NCBI GenBank assembly: GCA_964019055.1
Contig: OZ025212.1
Coordinates: 14,732,090 to 14,796,089 of the forward strand
DNA: 64,000 bases
Origin: Anthopleura xanthogrammica
Taxonomy: Eukaryota; Cnidaria; Anthozoa; Actiniaria; Actiniidae
Reading direction: 5' to 3'
Positions 12,100 to 24,500 of the stretch are shown piece by piece. The notes beneath the pieces are model-generated. The model had not been told where the DNA came from. It was given only the letters and a program-made list of their open reading frames with translations, and did no database searches. Each line of letters begins with the position of its first letter. Within the stretch, counting starts at the first letter, position 1. The translations under genes were made by a program, and so were the position numbers.

Positions 12100-12265
12100 A
12101 ACTGGGTCAAGTTTTGCATCAGTGCATTGTGGAACTGTTTTCGGAGACATATTTCTAAGATAGGGTCTATTTCGTCCCTAAAACAGTCCCACAATGCACT
12201 GCAATGCCAACTACCCAGGTTTTTTCTCAATCTCGGAATGGCCAATAGATTTAAGCCAATTCCTT
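12100..12265. mobile_element. Foldback element
   Basis: Arms of roughly 55 bp: GCATCAGTGCATTGTGGAAC on the left against GTCCCACAATGCACTGCAAT on the right, with AAACTGGG and CCCAGGTTTTT further out. The core is short. There is no coding content. Confidence 0.6.
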
Positions 12266-12526
12266 TAAGGACAGAAAAAGGTTCTAATTTTATCGAACCT
12301 TTCTAATATTTGCTACAAGATAGTTTTCAACTTATCTACCCGTTGTGTCGTACTTGAATCGAAGCTATGTTTGCTTTCTTGAGTGATTTAGTGCATGCAC
12401 ATACATATTTCAGCCATGCTATTCGAACGAGTATTTCTGGCTGTCATGGCCGCCATTAGTATGAAAATATAGAATTAAAATTGCTGTCCCGAGCACTAGT
12501 GACCTTCCTTGAATATTTTACTTGTT

Positions 12527-15500
12527 TTATGTTACTTGTATAATACGAGCAGCGCTACCAGCAGAGTTTTCATCTTGAGCGCTGTCAAAGGAAGGTACCA
12601 GGTAATAGTCTTTGTTACTGTCCAGATTACTGAAGTCCATGTATGGGTTATCTGCTATTAGTAGTTCCTCGAATCGTAGTCGGAGTTCTTTGAATGATGG
12701 TCGACTGCTTGGGACATCTTGCCAACACTGGACCATAATTTGATAGCTGTATAATTGAAGTAGTAGTAAGTGGTAAATCAGAGCGGTTTTCTTAAGACTG
12801 GGAAACGATAAGGTAAATTCGTAGCCGTATCTTATCTTTTTCTTCGTGCGCGCCCGAGATCGATGTCCTCCGCGGGACGTGGAAACGCTGCAAACATCAG
12901 TCACATTGGGGGCGACGCGCGTACGAAAAAAGTGCGTTCGCGCCGTCGTATTTGACGTTCGCGTCCTGATGCTAAATCAGTCTAACTTAACCATGTACTC
13001 TAGTGGAAGACAATAAGAAGTCATTTCAATGTTACGGCATGTCGTACCGTGTACGTGCTGTAAGTCAGTATCGTATGTTTACCACTCATATGTAAACCGC
13101 ACTATGCCTGGGAAAATTAAACTTACGGTAGAGTGATGTGTCGTAGAACAATAGAACGAGCAGGACAGACAGACAGACAGACAGAGAGTGAGTGGGAGAA
13201 GTAACACGTCATACTCACACTTCATCTGAACACATGTCAGGCTTTTCCATTCTGTAACCACTGCGCAACTGCTTCACGAGGTCACGTGTGAACATGGCCG
13301 GATATGGAGCACCACCTAAACAAATGTCACGTGATAAATGAATTATCATCCAATAGAAAAAGAGTGGTAAGATGTTGTAGGTTACATACCTAATGTTGAT
13401 ATCTCCCATAGAACCACTCCGTAAGCCCAGCTGAAAAAATAGAAAATGTTATAAAATGAAGTAACTGTAAAACATGCGCTACCAACCAATGAGAAAGCGA
13501 GATTTATGGTGGACAGTTGTTTTGTAAACATTACTTACACATCACTTTCGGTTGTAAACACCTGATCATATATCGCTTCTGGTGACATCCATTTGATGGG
13601 TAGTCTCCGCTGTACACGAGCATGGTAGGCGCTTTCCTCGTACAGGTCACGTGTCAGTCCAAAGTCGGACACTTTGACTTGTTTGTTGTCGGCCACTAGA
13701 ACATTACGAGCGGCGAGATCACGATGAACGAATCCTTTGCTGGAGAGGTATTCCTGGAAGATATGATACAAATTACCACCATGCAGAAAAAAAGTCTTTT
13801 TAAAATTTTGTATTCATAATAAAATTAGAAAAACAATAATAATAAAGAAATACATCTCTTTCTAGTCGTTCTAGCGCTTTCGCACTAACTGGGGACACTT
13901 TTCACTCAACCCCACTACCACTACATTCAATATTCAATGCACACAACGTTCAACTCGCATGTTGATTTTTACGGAGGGAAGAAACCGGAGAACCCGGAGA
14001 AAAACCTCGTAGCATAGGAGAGAACAACACATCAAAGAAACTCAATTCACATATGACGACCGCAGGGCTCGGACCAGTGACAAGAGACTTTGAAACCACA
14101 GTGGTGAAAGACGACGCGTTAGCAGAGTACGCCACCCATGCTGCCCCTTATACTGATCAGAGTTTGTTCATCCACTGTATGAAATTAGATTATTTTTGCT
14201 GACTGTTATCGGAATAACATATATCTTACCATGCCTGCTGCTATCTGATAGGAGAAGGATAGCAGGTCTTTTGGGGTTAACTCGACGTCGTCTTGTTTGG
14301 AAATGGTTTTCTGCGGATTTGCTTCTGACGATAGTTCGAATCCTGGATTCACGTATCGATTCTAATAAGTATCATTAAAATAATAAAGTGGTTACTAGAT
14401 GACAAAATGGATGGATGGATGGATGGATAAATCGGGATGGATGATGGATGGATGGATGGATGGATGGAAAAATCGGGATGGATGATGGATGGATGGATGG
14501 ATGGATGGATGGATGGATGGAAAAATCGGGATGGATGGATGGATGGATGGATGAATGGATGGATAAATCGGGATGGATGATGGATGGATGGATGGATGGA
14601 TGGATGGATGGATGGATGGATGAATGGATGGATAAATCGGGATGGAAGGATGAAGGAAAGAAGGAAGGAAGGAGGGAAGACGAGTGAGTCATAAATTGAC
14701 TGTCTGTCTGTCTGTCTGTCTGTCTGATTGATTGGTAAAGTCCGTGTGTGAGAATATTACATCATATATACATATTTCAATCGTCTCATTTACCTCGGGT
14801 ACCTCAAGAAGACTCTTCGTGTGCAAGTACGCAGGCGCAAGTTCTTTGCCTTCAAAACCGCTGATCTGCAAAACGTTACATTCAAAACCAGGTCAAATTG
14901 GTACCCCAGTGACGTCTACCACATCCACAACAATATATAGTCTACCTTGTGTCTGTTGGTTCTTAAGTATTTCAGTAAATCCCCCTTTGGCAGATACTCT
15001 ATCACAAGGAAGTTGGGTTCACTTTTAGTACAGCAGTACAAGAAGTTGACGATGTTCGAATGGAAGCCAAGTTTTTTCATCAGGTGAATTTCCTTCAGGA
15101 ATTCTTGCTTTTCACTGGAATCTGCTGTCTCTGAAAATGGAAGCCATCGTCATCGTATTATCATCGTAACATCACAGTGTCATGATCATAGTGTCATCAT
15201 TGTTGTATCATCATCATCGTCATCATCGGCATATCATCATCGTATCATCATTATCATCATCGTCGTCGTCTTATCATCGTCGTCTCATCATCATCCTCTC
15301 ATCACTGTATCAGCATTGTCGTATCATCATCATCGTCTCATGTCATCGTCTCATCATCATAGTCTCATCACTGTATCATCATTGTCGTATCATCATCATC
15401 GTCTCATGTCATCGTCTCATCACTGTATCATCTTATCCTATCATCATCATCATCATCGTTATCATCGTCGTCTCATCATCATCGTCTCATCACTGTATCA

Positions 15501-18500
15501 TCATTGTCGTATCATCATCATCGTCTCATTTCATCATCTCATCACTGTATCATCATTGTCCTATCACCATCATCATCATCATCATCATCGTCGTCGTCTC
15601 ATCATCATCGTCTCATCACTGTATCATCATTGTCGCATCATCATCACGATCATCATCATCATCATCGTCGTCGTCTCATCATCATCGTCTCATCACCGTA
15701 TCATCATTGTCGTATCATCATCATCTTCAAGATTCCCGCCAAATTCATAAGAACAGGTGAAGAATCATTTACTTGCACAGGAAACATTTCCCTTCCCAGG
15801 CACTCTACGCTACTGCGCACCATATCTCTTGACAATATCTATTCATTCCTTCACCCACCATGTAATGTTTTAACAGCTACCATCTTCCCTGGTCTGTTCT
15901 TCTTGACCAACTCTGGTGTTCCCATGAGCCTTGCCATCACAATTTGTTCTTCCTTAGGTGGTGGTTCTTGGTAGATGGCCTTGAACACCTTACCAAATGC
16001 ACCTTTGCCCAATTCTTCCATGAATGTGATATACTTTGGGTTTACCTCCCATGGATCATATTTATTGTCTTCTTGATCTTCTGGTTCAACTTCATTGTTT
16101 TTAGAAAACACAACTCTATGAAAAAGAGACATAAGAATGAATGAATGAATGAATGAATGAATGAATGACACCTTTATAGAAATGTTACTGTTATCAACAG
16201 AAGCATCGAATAGTACGACACTGGGGCAAGATGGCACTTGGCTGGAAATACAAATTATGCATAATTATAGACCTCTTTCTCGTGACGTCAAAGCAGCTCA
16301 ATTTGGAGAACAATTCTTCTGAGAATTAGAACCTAGCACGAGCGCGCGTTTTCTATTTCTACACATAATAAGAGCAGCGTGTGTTAGCTGGGCGGAGAAG
16401 CAACAACCATGTATTTTTGCTTATCAGTTCTTGTTTACTTACACATGTTGGGGGTTCTCTCCATCTTGTGATTTTCTCCTTTTCTTTTTTCTTAAACAGC
16501 ACGCCACGAGAATTATGATGACGAGGACAAGAACAAGGGATCCAACTCCAGTAGCTATCCTTGCTGAGAGGGGGAACGCGTTCTCTGTTGGATGGAAAAA
16601 AGTAATTGCAGTGGGTATCCTAGATCCAATCCTACCCTTGAATATTATGTTTTTCTTACGTTTCGCTTACTGCGATAATGTATTTACCGTAACCACATAA
16701 AAGAACCTTACTGTTTGTGCTTCCAGTCTTGGTCGTGGTAGCATATGTAGTTGGAGGGGAAGGTGCTGTTGAACCATCAGGATATTAATGATCAAACTGT
16801 ACATTTATTTCAAATTAAGGTGGCAAAAACCAAGCAGACAGCAAAATAAATGGAAGTAGAACAGGCAAGCAGGCAAGCAGGCAAGCAGGCAAGCAGGCAA
16901 GCAGGCAAGCAGGCAAGCAGGCAAGCAGGCAAGCAGGCAAGCAGGCAAGCAGGCAAGCAGGCAAGCAGGTAAGCAGGTAAGCAGGCAAGCAGGCATGAAG
17001 TATAGCAATGCAAACAAAATGCTACCATGATAAAAAGCATGCTATGAACCAGACTAACAACCAAACGTACTTGTAGTAGAGCTTTGATTTCTACATTCAA
17101 TAGCAACATCTTGAGAATGCCCTTCTACATCGCAGTTATGTATTCCAAATCCATTATGTCTGCAGCCTTCCAGAGGATTGCGGGCATCTTTGTCACATTC
17201 AACATTATCAAGCCATATCGGAAAGTCTTCAGGTGGCGAGCGAAGAGTTGAGAGATCAATGTTAGTCACAATTGGATTCTTGAACCCGAGAGTTCGACAC
17301 ACGAGTTCAGAATTTGCTTGAGTCCATTTATTTCGGCAAATGGAACCCCACCTTCCCTCTACTCTTATCTCAACCCGACCAGCGTCCACCTTTTCAGGCT
17401 TGAGTCCTGCCAATCGAATATTAACTGTGAAACGAAGAGATAGGAGAAACACAGTGATTAAATTGACGATCAGTTGGTGAGAATCCTTGGTGGTGTTACG
17501 CCGAAGTACACTTGCCTCTAACCTCTGGGGTCTCGACTTCGATTCCTGGACTTGGCGTCATATGTATATAAGCCAGTTCAAAGTTTAAGAATCGTTTTCA
17601 GTGCGCATGCAATTTTATCCAGAATTTCTCACCTTCTTTTGTTTAATTGAAAATAAAATAAGGTTTAAGGTAATGCGATCGCGCATTTTTTTCCCATGAA
17701 TTTTTTTGAAATTTGGCACAAATATTCCTTTTGAGCTGTAGTGTGAAAATATGAAATAAAAAATGGGGGTACCCGGATCCGTTCGGAAGATATAATTTTT
17801 CAAAGACAATGCTTGCGGCCGTGTTTTCGGGGAAAATAAGACAAAGTAAACTAGAAGCTATCGTAGTCCATATGGCTTGAAGAAGTAGCATAAACGATTT
17901 CAAATGATACATACCTTAACACATTATGATTAAAACCCCAAAATTGTTCATTTTATTGTGTTCAGAATGAGTTCTCGATGTTTAAATGTCCAAAACAGTA
18001 CATTTTGACTGTACTTTACGATCCGAATTTCCGGACATTTTCGCGATTTACTCAAAACTTAGTCGAATTTTCTACCTTCATTTTTGGATATGTTGTAGCT
18101 TTAGTAAACTTGGACTCACAGTGAAAAAATCAGGGTAGGTCACCGAGCAAGATTTTTAGATATTTCACGTTGAACGTGGAGAAAGGTCAAAATGTCTTAT
18201 CCGCCATAGTTGAAAGACCTTGGCCACAGGAAACCCAATCACGAAAAAGTACTTTGAAAATTAACACTTCGTGAAATTACTAAAAATTTAGTCGAATTAC
18301 CTGCCTTCATTTTTTGATATATTGTAGCCTAAGTTGTTCTGGACTCACAGTAGAAAAATCAGGGTAGGTAACCGTGTAAAATGTTTAGATATTCAATAAA
18401 GCGCAGGAAAGATGCGCACGAATGCACGATCGCATTACCTTAAACAAAAGAAGGTGAGAAATTCGGGATAAAATCGCATGCGCACTGAAAACGATTCTTA

Positions 18501-21500
18501 AACTTTGAACTGGCTTATAGAGTTTGTCAGGTAGGTCTCTCACTTGATTTGAGGGCTTTCTCCGGCTTCTCTGGTTTTCCTCCCTCAAACCACAGGAGAG
18601 AACCGTCAAGCAACTCTACTCACAAGTAATGGTGGGTAGGATCGCCCTATTTCATTATGACGTCACATACAAACAAGCGAATGTTTTAACGCTAAGGATC
18701 ATGGTCGCCAGAGGGGACAAAATAGCAGCAACACAAATGAAATCACAAGCAAATTTGGATTATGAGATGGTGAATAGAATAGTGAATCGTGATGTTTTAA
18801 TGTGCCAACAATGTGTTAAAACAATCCAGCTGATCTGAAATAAAGACGTTGAAATGACGACATCGCAAAACTAAGGTGTCATGAAGCCTACGAAAATTGA
18901 CTTATAAAAATGTATATCTGAGATAAATCTAGATTTTCAAGAGAGGTTTTTTATTTCTTTATTTTATTTTCCCACTCAATAATGAATACCTAGTGAAAGT
19001 ATACAAAAATATTAAATTAATATTTTTGTATACTTTCACTAGGTATTCATTATTGAGTGGGAAAATAAAATAAAGAAATAACCGTTTCCCGAGCCGCTGG
19101 ACTACAAAGGATGACACCTCAGTTTTGCAAATTTTCTCGATTCTGTTTGCCTAACAGTTTTTCTAAGATCAGCTGGATAGGTTTTGTCATGCCCTTTGCT
19201 TTATTTGATTGTTAATTTAAATAACCAACCAAAACAAATTTCTCAATCGTACGCTAACCTATTAATGAAAACAGCTAAATATTACACAGATGTCCCTAAA
19301 TTTCTAAAATTCTTGCCCATTTGTAAGCAAGCCTTTACGTGACAATAAAATAGTGGAATAGAATCCACGACACAGGCACACCATCCGTAAGAAGAATAAG
19401 AAGAATACCAAAAAGATCCTTACTTGGTTCATGTAGGCAAATAGGAGGTTTGTTATTCCACGTTCCAAAAGATAAACATCTCAATTTCTCTTCACCTATC
19501 AAAGCGAAACCTTCGTTACATCTAAACTTGCAAATTTCGTTTGGATTTTTCTGTGATAAAGCGCAGGTCGAAGAACCTTTGAACGGTGCAGGTATGAGTT
19601 TGCACTTAGCTTAAAAACACAAACAAAGAACAAACACTGTTAGTTGATTTGCTTTCTAAAGTATACCTACTTAAGGTGGCAAGGAGTTTAGAAGGTTTAT
19701 TCGAATTCTATTTGGGAGGATGTTATATTTTAGAAAGAAAGAGAGAGGAGAGGAGAGGGAAGGGAAAATAGAGAAAGTAAAGAAATGAACGAACTGACTG
19801 ACTGACTGACTGACTGACTGACTGACTGACTGACTGACTGACTGACTGACTGACTGACTGACTGACTGACTGACTGACTGACTGACTGGCTGACTGACTG
19901 AATATCTCCAACCATTTTTCCTGCTTACCTATAGGTCCGCACTGGGCCTCGGTGACTTGCTTCAGCGATATGTCATCAATTGCGATGTCGCCACGTTTGC
20001 TGTCTCCAAAAGTAACTCTGAAAGAAATCTATGATCAAACAATACAAAACCAGTTATAATCAACAAAATAGAACTCTACTAGAAGTCAGTCTTTTCATAC
20101 AGGGATGCTCCGCCCGGACTCTCGACCCCTTACCGTTTGATATACCAAATTTAGGCAAAACGTTACCCCTTTTATATACGTTTTTGCCTGAAAAGGTACC
20201 CCTTTCATATACTTTTGAAGAAAAACTACCCCTTTTTATAGCAAAATTCACAAATTCCCCCCCCCCCTCTTTTTCTATACCTGCGGCCTGAAAAACGTAC
20301 CCCTTTCGGGCAGAGCATCCCCGTATAGTCAATTATAGGGAGTATCCCCCCCCCTGGGGTCAGGGTTGAGGTGATGGATTTTTTAGCAATACCTTTTTGA
20401 ATGTAATATATCCTTGTACTTTTTTCCATGAAGAATCATCATGATTTTCTCCTCCAGTACCCTTATATGTATCACTAAACACTGGATCATCGCCCGCCAG
20501 AAGACTTAATTGTCCAACTGATGAACCACGCATTACGTAGAAAAACTCAAGGCAGCCAGTTAGATTGGTGGATACCGAGTACGTCATGGACACCATGGAC
20601 CCTGCTTCCACATTCAATGAACTTGCAACAAGGTAATACCCTGAAAAAATAGGTAAAACATGTTCGTGAAAAGCTTGTTAAAAATCTCGCAATTCGGCTG
20701 ATGATATTCCGCATGAGACAGGAAATGACGTCAAGTGAAACCAAGCAATAGAGCTTTTAAGTGTGACGTCACTCGTATGGAAAAACTACTTCCGGGTCCA
20801 AAACGAAAAGCGGTTTTATGAAGATTTTTCTTACTTTTTCTTGATGGATTTGTTGTCCAAAGTTCTAATTGTTTCAGGTGGAGGTTAAATCATTGAGCAC
20901 GTTTTTCGCTTTATTTTTGCGGTATTTTTGAGCAGTTGGACCCGGAAATACGTCACAACTTAGATAGATAGATAGATAGTTCATTTATAAAAGCATTGCA
21001 ACCTACAGGGTTGAATTACGCTAATATTTACAAGTATAAAAACTATAGGAAACTAAATATGTGCAAAAAATATTAAATATATACTAATAAGGAAATAAAG
21101 ATATATAAAAAATTGATAAAAGTTTAAAATTACTACAAAATCTAGGGTCGTGATTTACTTAGGCCTTAAGGGCATTATGAATAATAAAACTATTTTGAAA
21201 TCCTTTGGTCTTAAAGACAGGATTAAAACTTCGCTTCTTCCTTAAAGTGCGAGTACACGAATTAGGCGCCGGCAGCAGCTTCCGCAATCTGTGGTCAGGT
21301 GACTCAATAATAGTAGAAAAAAGCTTAACAGCTCTTTTGAGGAGTGTAATATATAGTGATTATTCATGAAGCGTCGAGTAGCCAATGGAGTGGCCACATT
21401 AGCATCACGTGCTCTACCAGGATACCGGACCACGGGCAGAGATAGAAAATACCGTCCGCTTCAACAGCCAATCAAAACGCACGATACCGAAGCGAATGAA

Positions 21501-24500
21501 ATATACTAGACTCTACTCACCTCTACCGCCATAACCAGGAGTATGGTCTCGCTTAGCGCCTGTGTCGGATAACGAAGGACCGCGGTTCCGTTTCCACTGG
21601 TTACCATTTAAAATCCATCCACACGTGTCGTACTCGAAGTCACAATTGAATGATTCAGCTGAAGAAAGAACACAAAAAGAACACTTGTTACAATCAAATG
21701 AACCTTTATACTAAAAAGTATATATAAAGCCATCAGTTTGGGAATCAAGGGTGGCGTAGCGGTAGTGAACTCGCCTCTCATCTCTGGGGTCTCGGGTTCG
21801 AGGTTGTTTCAGGGTTCAATCTGTGAGTTAGCCACGCCTTGACTTGGATCAGCCCAGAGGTTGTTTCAGGGTTCGATCTGTGAGTTAGCCATGCCCTGAC
21901 TTAGATCAGCCCAGAGGTTGTTTCAGGGTTCGATCTGTGAGTTAGCCATGCCCTGACTTAGATCAGCCCAAAGGTTGTTTATGGGTTCGATGTGTGAGTT
22001 AGCCATGCCCTGACTTAGATCAGCCCAGAAGTTGTTTCAGGGTTTGATCTGTGAGTTAGCCATGCCCTGACTTAGATCAGCCCAGAGGTTGTTTCAGGGT
22101 TCGATCTGTGAGTTACCCATGCCCTGACTTAGATCAGCCCAGAGGTTGTTTCAGGGTTCGATCTGTGAGTTAGCCATGCCCTGACTTAGATCAGCCCAGA
22201 GGTTGTTTCAGGGTTCGATCTGTGAGTTAGCCCTGCCCTGACTTAGATCAGCCCAGAAGTTGTTTCAGGGTTTGATCTGTGAGTTAGCCATGCCCTGACT
22301 TAGATCAGCCCAGAGGTTGTTTCAGGGTTCGATCTGTGAGTTAGCCATGCCCTGACTTAGATCAGCCCAGAAGTTGTTTCAGGGTTTGATCTGTGAGTTA
22401 GCCCTGCCCTGACTTAGATCAGCCCAGAGGTTATTTCAGGGTTTGATCTGTGAGTTAATTATGCCCGGACTTTGAACAGCCCCTAAGTCTGTTCTCAAAA
22501 CTTACGTAAGTTCTTCGCAATGCACCTTGGTTGGTTTTTGTTGGACCACGTGCCCATAGGAAGACATTTCAGCCCCTTTAAAGGTGCGCCCACTAACTTA
22601 TAATCGTCTTTACAATATATTGTACAATTCTCGCCTGCCTTCGTTTCTGAACAGTTGTTCTTTGCGTTTGGCACCTCGAACGCTGGACATGTTACTATAA
22701 GGAAATGAAAAACATTTGGTCAGTGCTTGTTATGTGTAAACCAGGGTATGGCTGTATGTAGATGAGTGACTGAAGTATGGTGTGGAACGAATTAAGGTGA
22801 CTGACTACTTTAGCAAGGAATAATTACGAAATGTTCTTAGAAAGATATTTTACACAGAATTTAACGCTGATTCTAAAAATGAAAGAAAAGAAAGAAAAAT
22901 GGCGGAAATCAAGCTTTGCACACAAAAATTCATAACTCAAAAACTAAAAAAGCTTTGGAAGAAATTTTCTCAGAACTTTTACTTTAAACATTATTTTCGA
23001 AGATGAACTAAAAATATTTGAAAAAAGTTTTAAAAATAAGCTCAAAATTTAGCATCTTGTTAGCTCAATGACCCGTAAATCGTACTCAAATGATGACAAC
23101 AAAAACACATAAAACGCTTAATTTATAAGTTCTAATGATTACGTTTTCTTCAAACTTTCTCAAAAGATTGATTTTTACCTGCTGTTTTAGGAAATTTAAA
23201 GAAAAAATATAGAGTCCCGTGCAAAATTTGAAGTTTTTGCCCTGTTGAAGTTCAAAATCTGTATGGTTCCTCAATAAGATACCGAAACTTAGTATGCGGT
23301 TTTGCGCGTTTTTTCTGCGCGCGCACATCGTGGGCTCAAATTGAACGTCCAAAAGTAGTCAATCACCTTAACGAACCATACGACAGTAAACAAAAACTGA
23401 TGGCAGATTCAACACAGACACTCAGCCAGAATATCAAAAGTGGCCTATTCAAAAACACAGACACGGAAATCAATGACAACGAAACAAAATGGAAAAAAAA
23501 CTCACCATTTTGACCACAGTTGTCGTCAAACGAAAATTTAATGTCGTCAATCGCTATGTCACCTTTAGGACCTATACCAACTACGCCATATATTGAAACC
23601 TGGAATGTAATTAACACTCATTATGATAGACCATTTTCGAGATGGTATTTTTTTTTAAAATATCGCAGGCGCGTACATGATCTCGAGGCATTTTTCGGGC
23701 AGAGTCAATAGCGCGCGCGATCTTGCCCGAAAATGCCTCTTTTTCATGTCTGCGCCTGCAATATTTTAGAAAGTGCTCACGTATCTCGAAAATGATCTAT
23801 TAGATATTGGGATCGGCAACTTGGAACAAAATGAGACTGGAGGAGGGGTGGGGGCAGGCAGAGTACATAAGGTGAGAGAAAAATCCCGCAGGCTTGGGAA
23901 GATCAAAAGCATTGAAAAACAGAATGGATCATAGATGGATGAATGGATGGATGGATGGATGTATGGTTGGATGGATGGATGGATAGATTGATTGATGGAT
24001 GGGTAATGGATGGATGGATGAATGAATAAATGAATGAATTATTAATCTTAAATCATAATAACCTTAGTTTGTAAATCCGGGAAGAGTCTTCCGGTTGCGT
24101 TCATCCACTGTTTTCCTTGAGGTCCTCTCATATTGAATAGACGCCTACTCTCTTGGGCCACTATCAAGCTCTCTATGTCTCGTCCAAACATGAAATACTT
24201 AAAACTGAAGCATTTCGGCTTTCCTGAACCGTTGTTGGAAACGAACTTCAGTATAGCCTTTTCCCCGATCTTTTCCTCTGATGACTCAATGAATAAATAA
24301 TTTCCTAGAAAACAAGTTAACGGATAATAGATAATAGATAATAGATAATAGATAATAGATAATAGATAATAGATAATAGATAATAGATAATAGATAATAG
24401 ATAATAGATAATAGATAATAGATAATAGATAATAGATAATAGATAATAGATAATAGATAATAGATAATAGATAATAGATAATAGATAATAGATAATAGAT

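Larger units (their letters stand above)
10239..12526. other. Convergent intergenic region between the astacin and RTK1 genes
   Basis: Holds the 3' ends of both genes and at least four repeats. At 10357-10432 there is a short tandem array of about 19-bp units containing TTTGATCGACCAGTGTTCGA. FB1 copies lie at 10693-10880 and 11056-11250, and a foldback element at 11345-11520. 11530-11940 is very AT-rich, with ATTAGAATATTTTTTAT in tandem and no coding signal. A further foldback lies at 12100-12265. Confidence 0.6.

Noticed and set aside
15182..15974. Plus-strand frames rich in His and Ser around 15182-15974
   Set aside because: ATC/CGT repeat on the antisense strand of an RTK1 intron.
20000..20020. 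A seeming frame error at the third exon of the second RTK1 MAM domain if the acceptor CAG at 20018-20020 is used
   Set aside because: An upstream acceptor (ATAG at 20029) gives phase 0 and continues [14 protein letters not shown], so the gene is intact.
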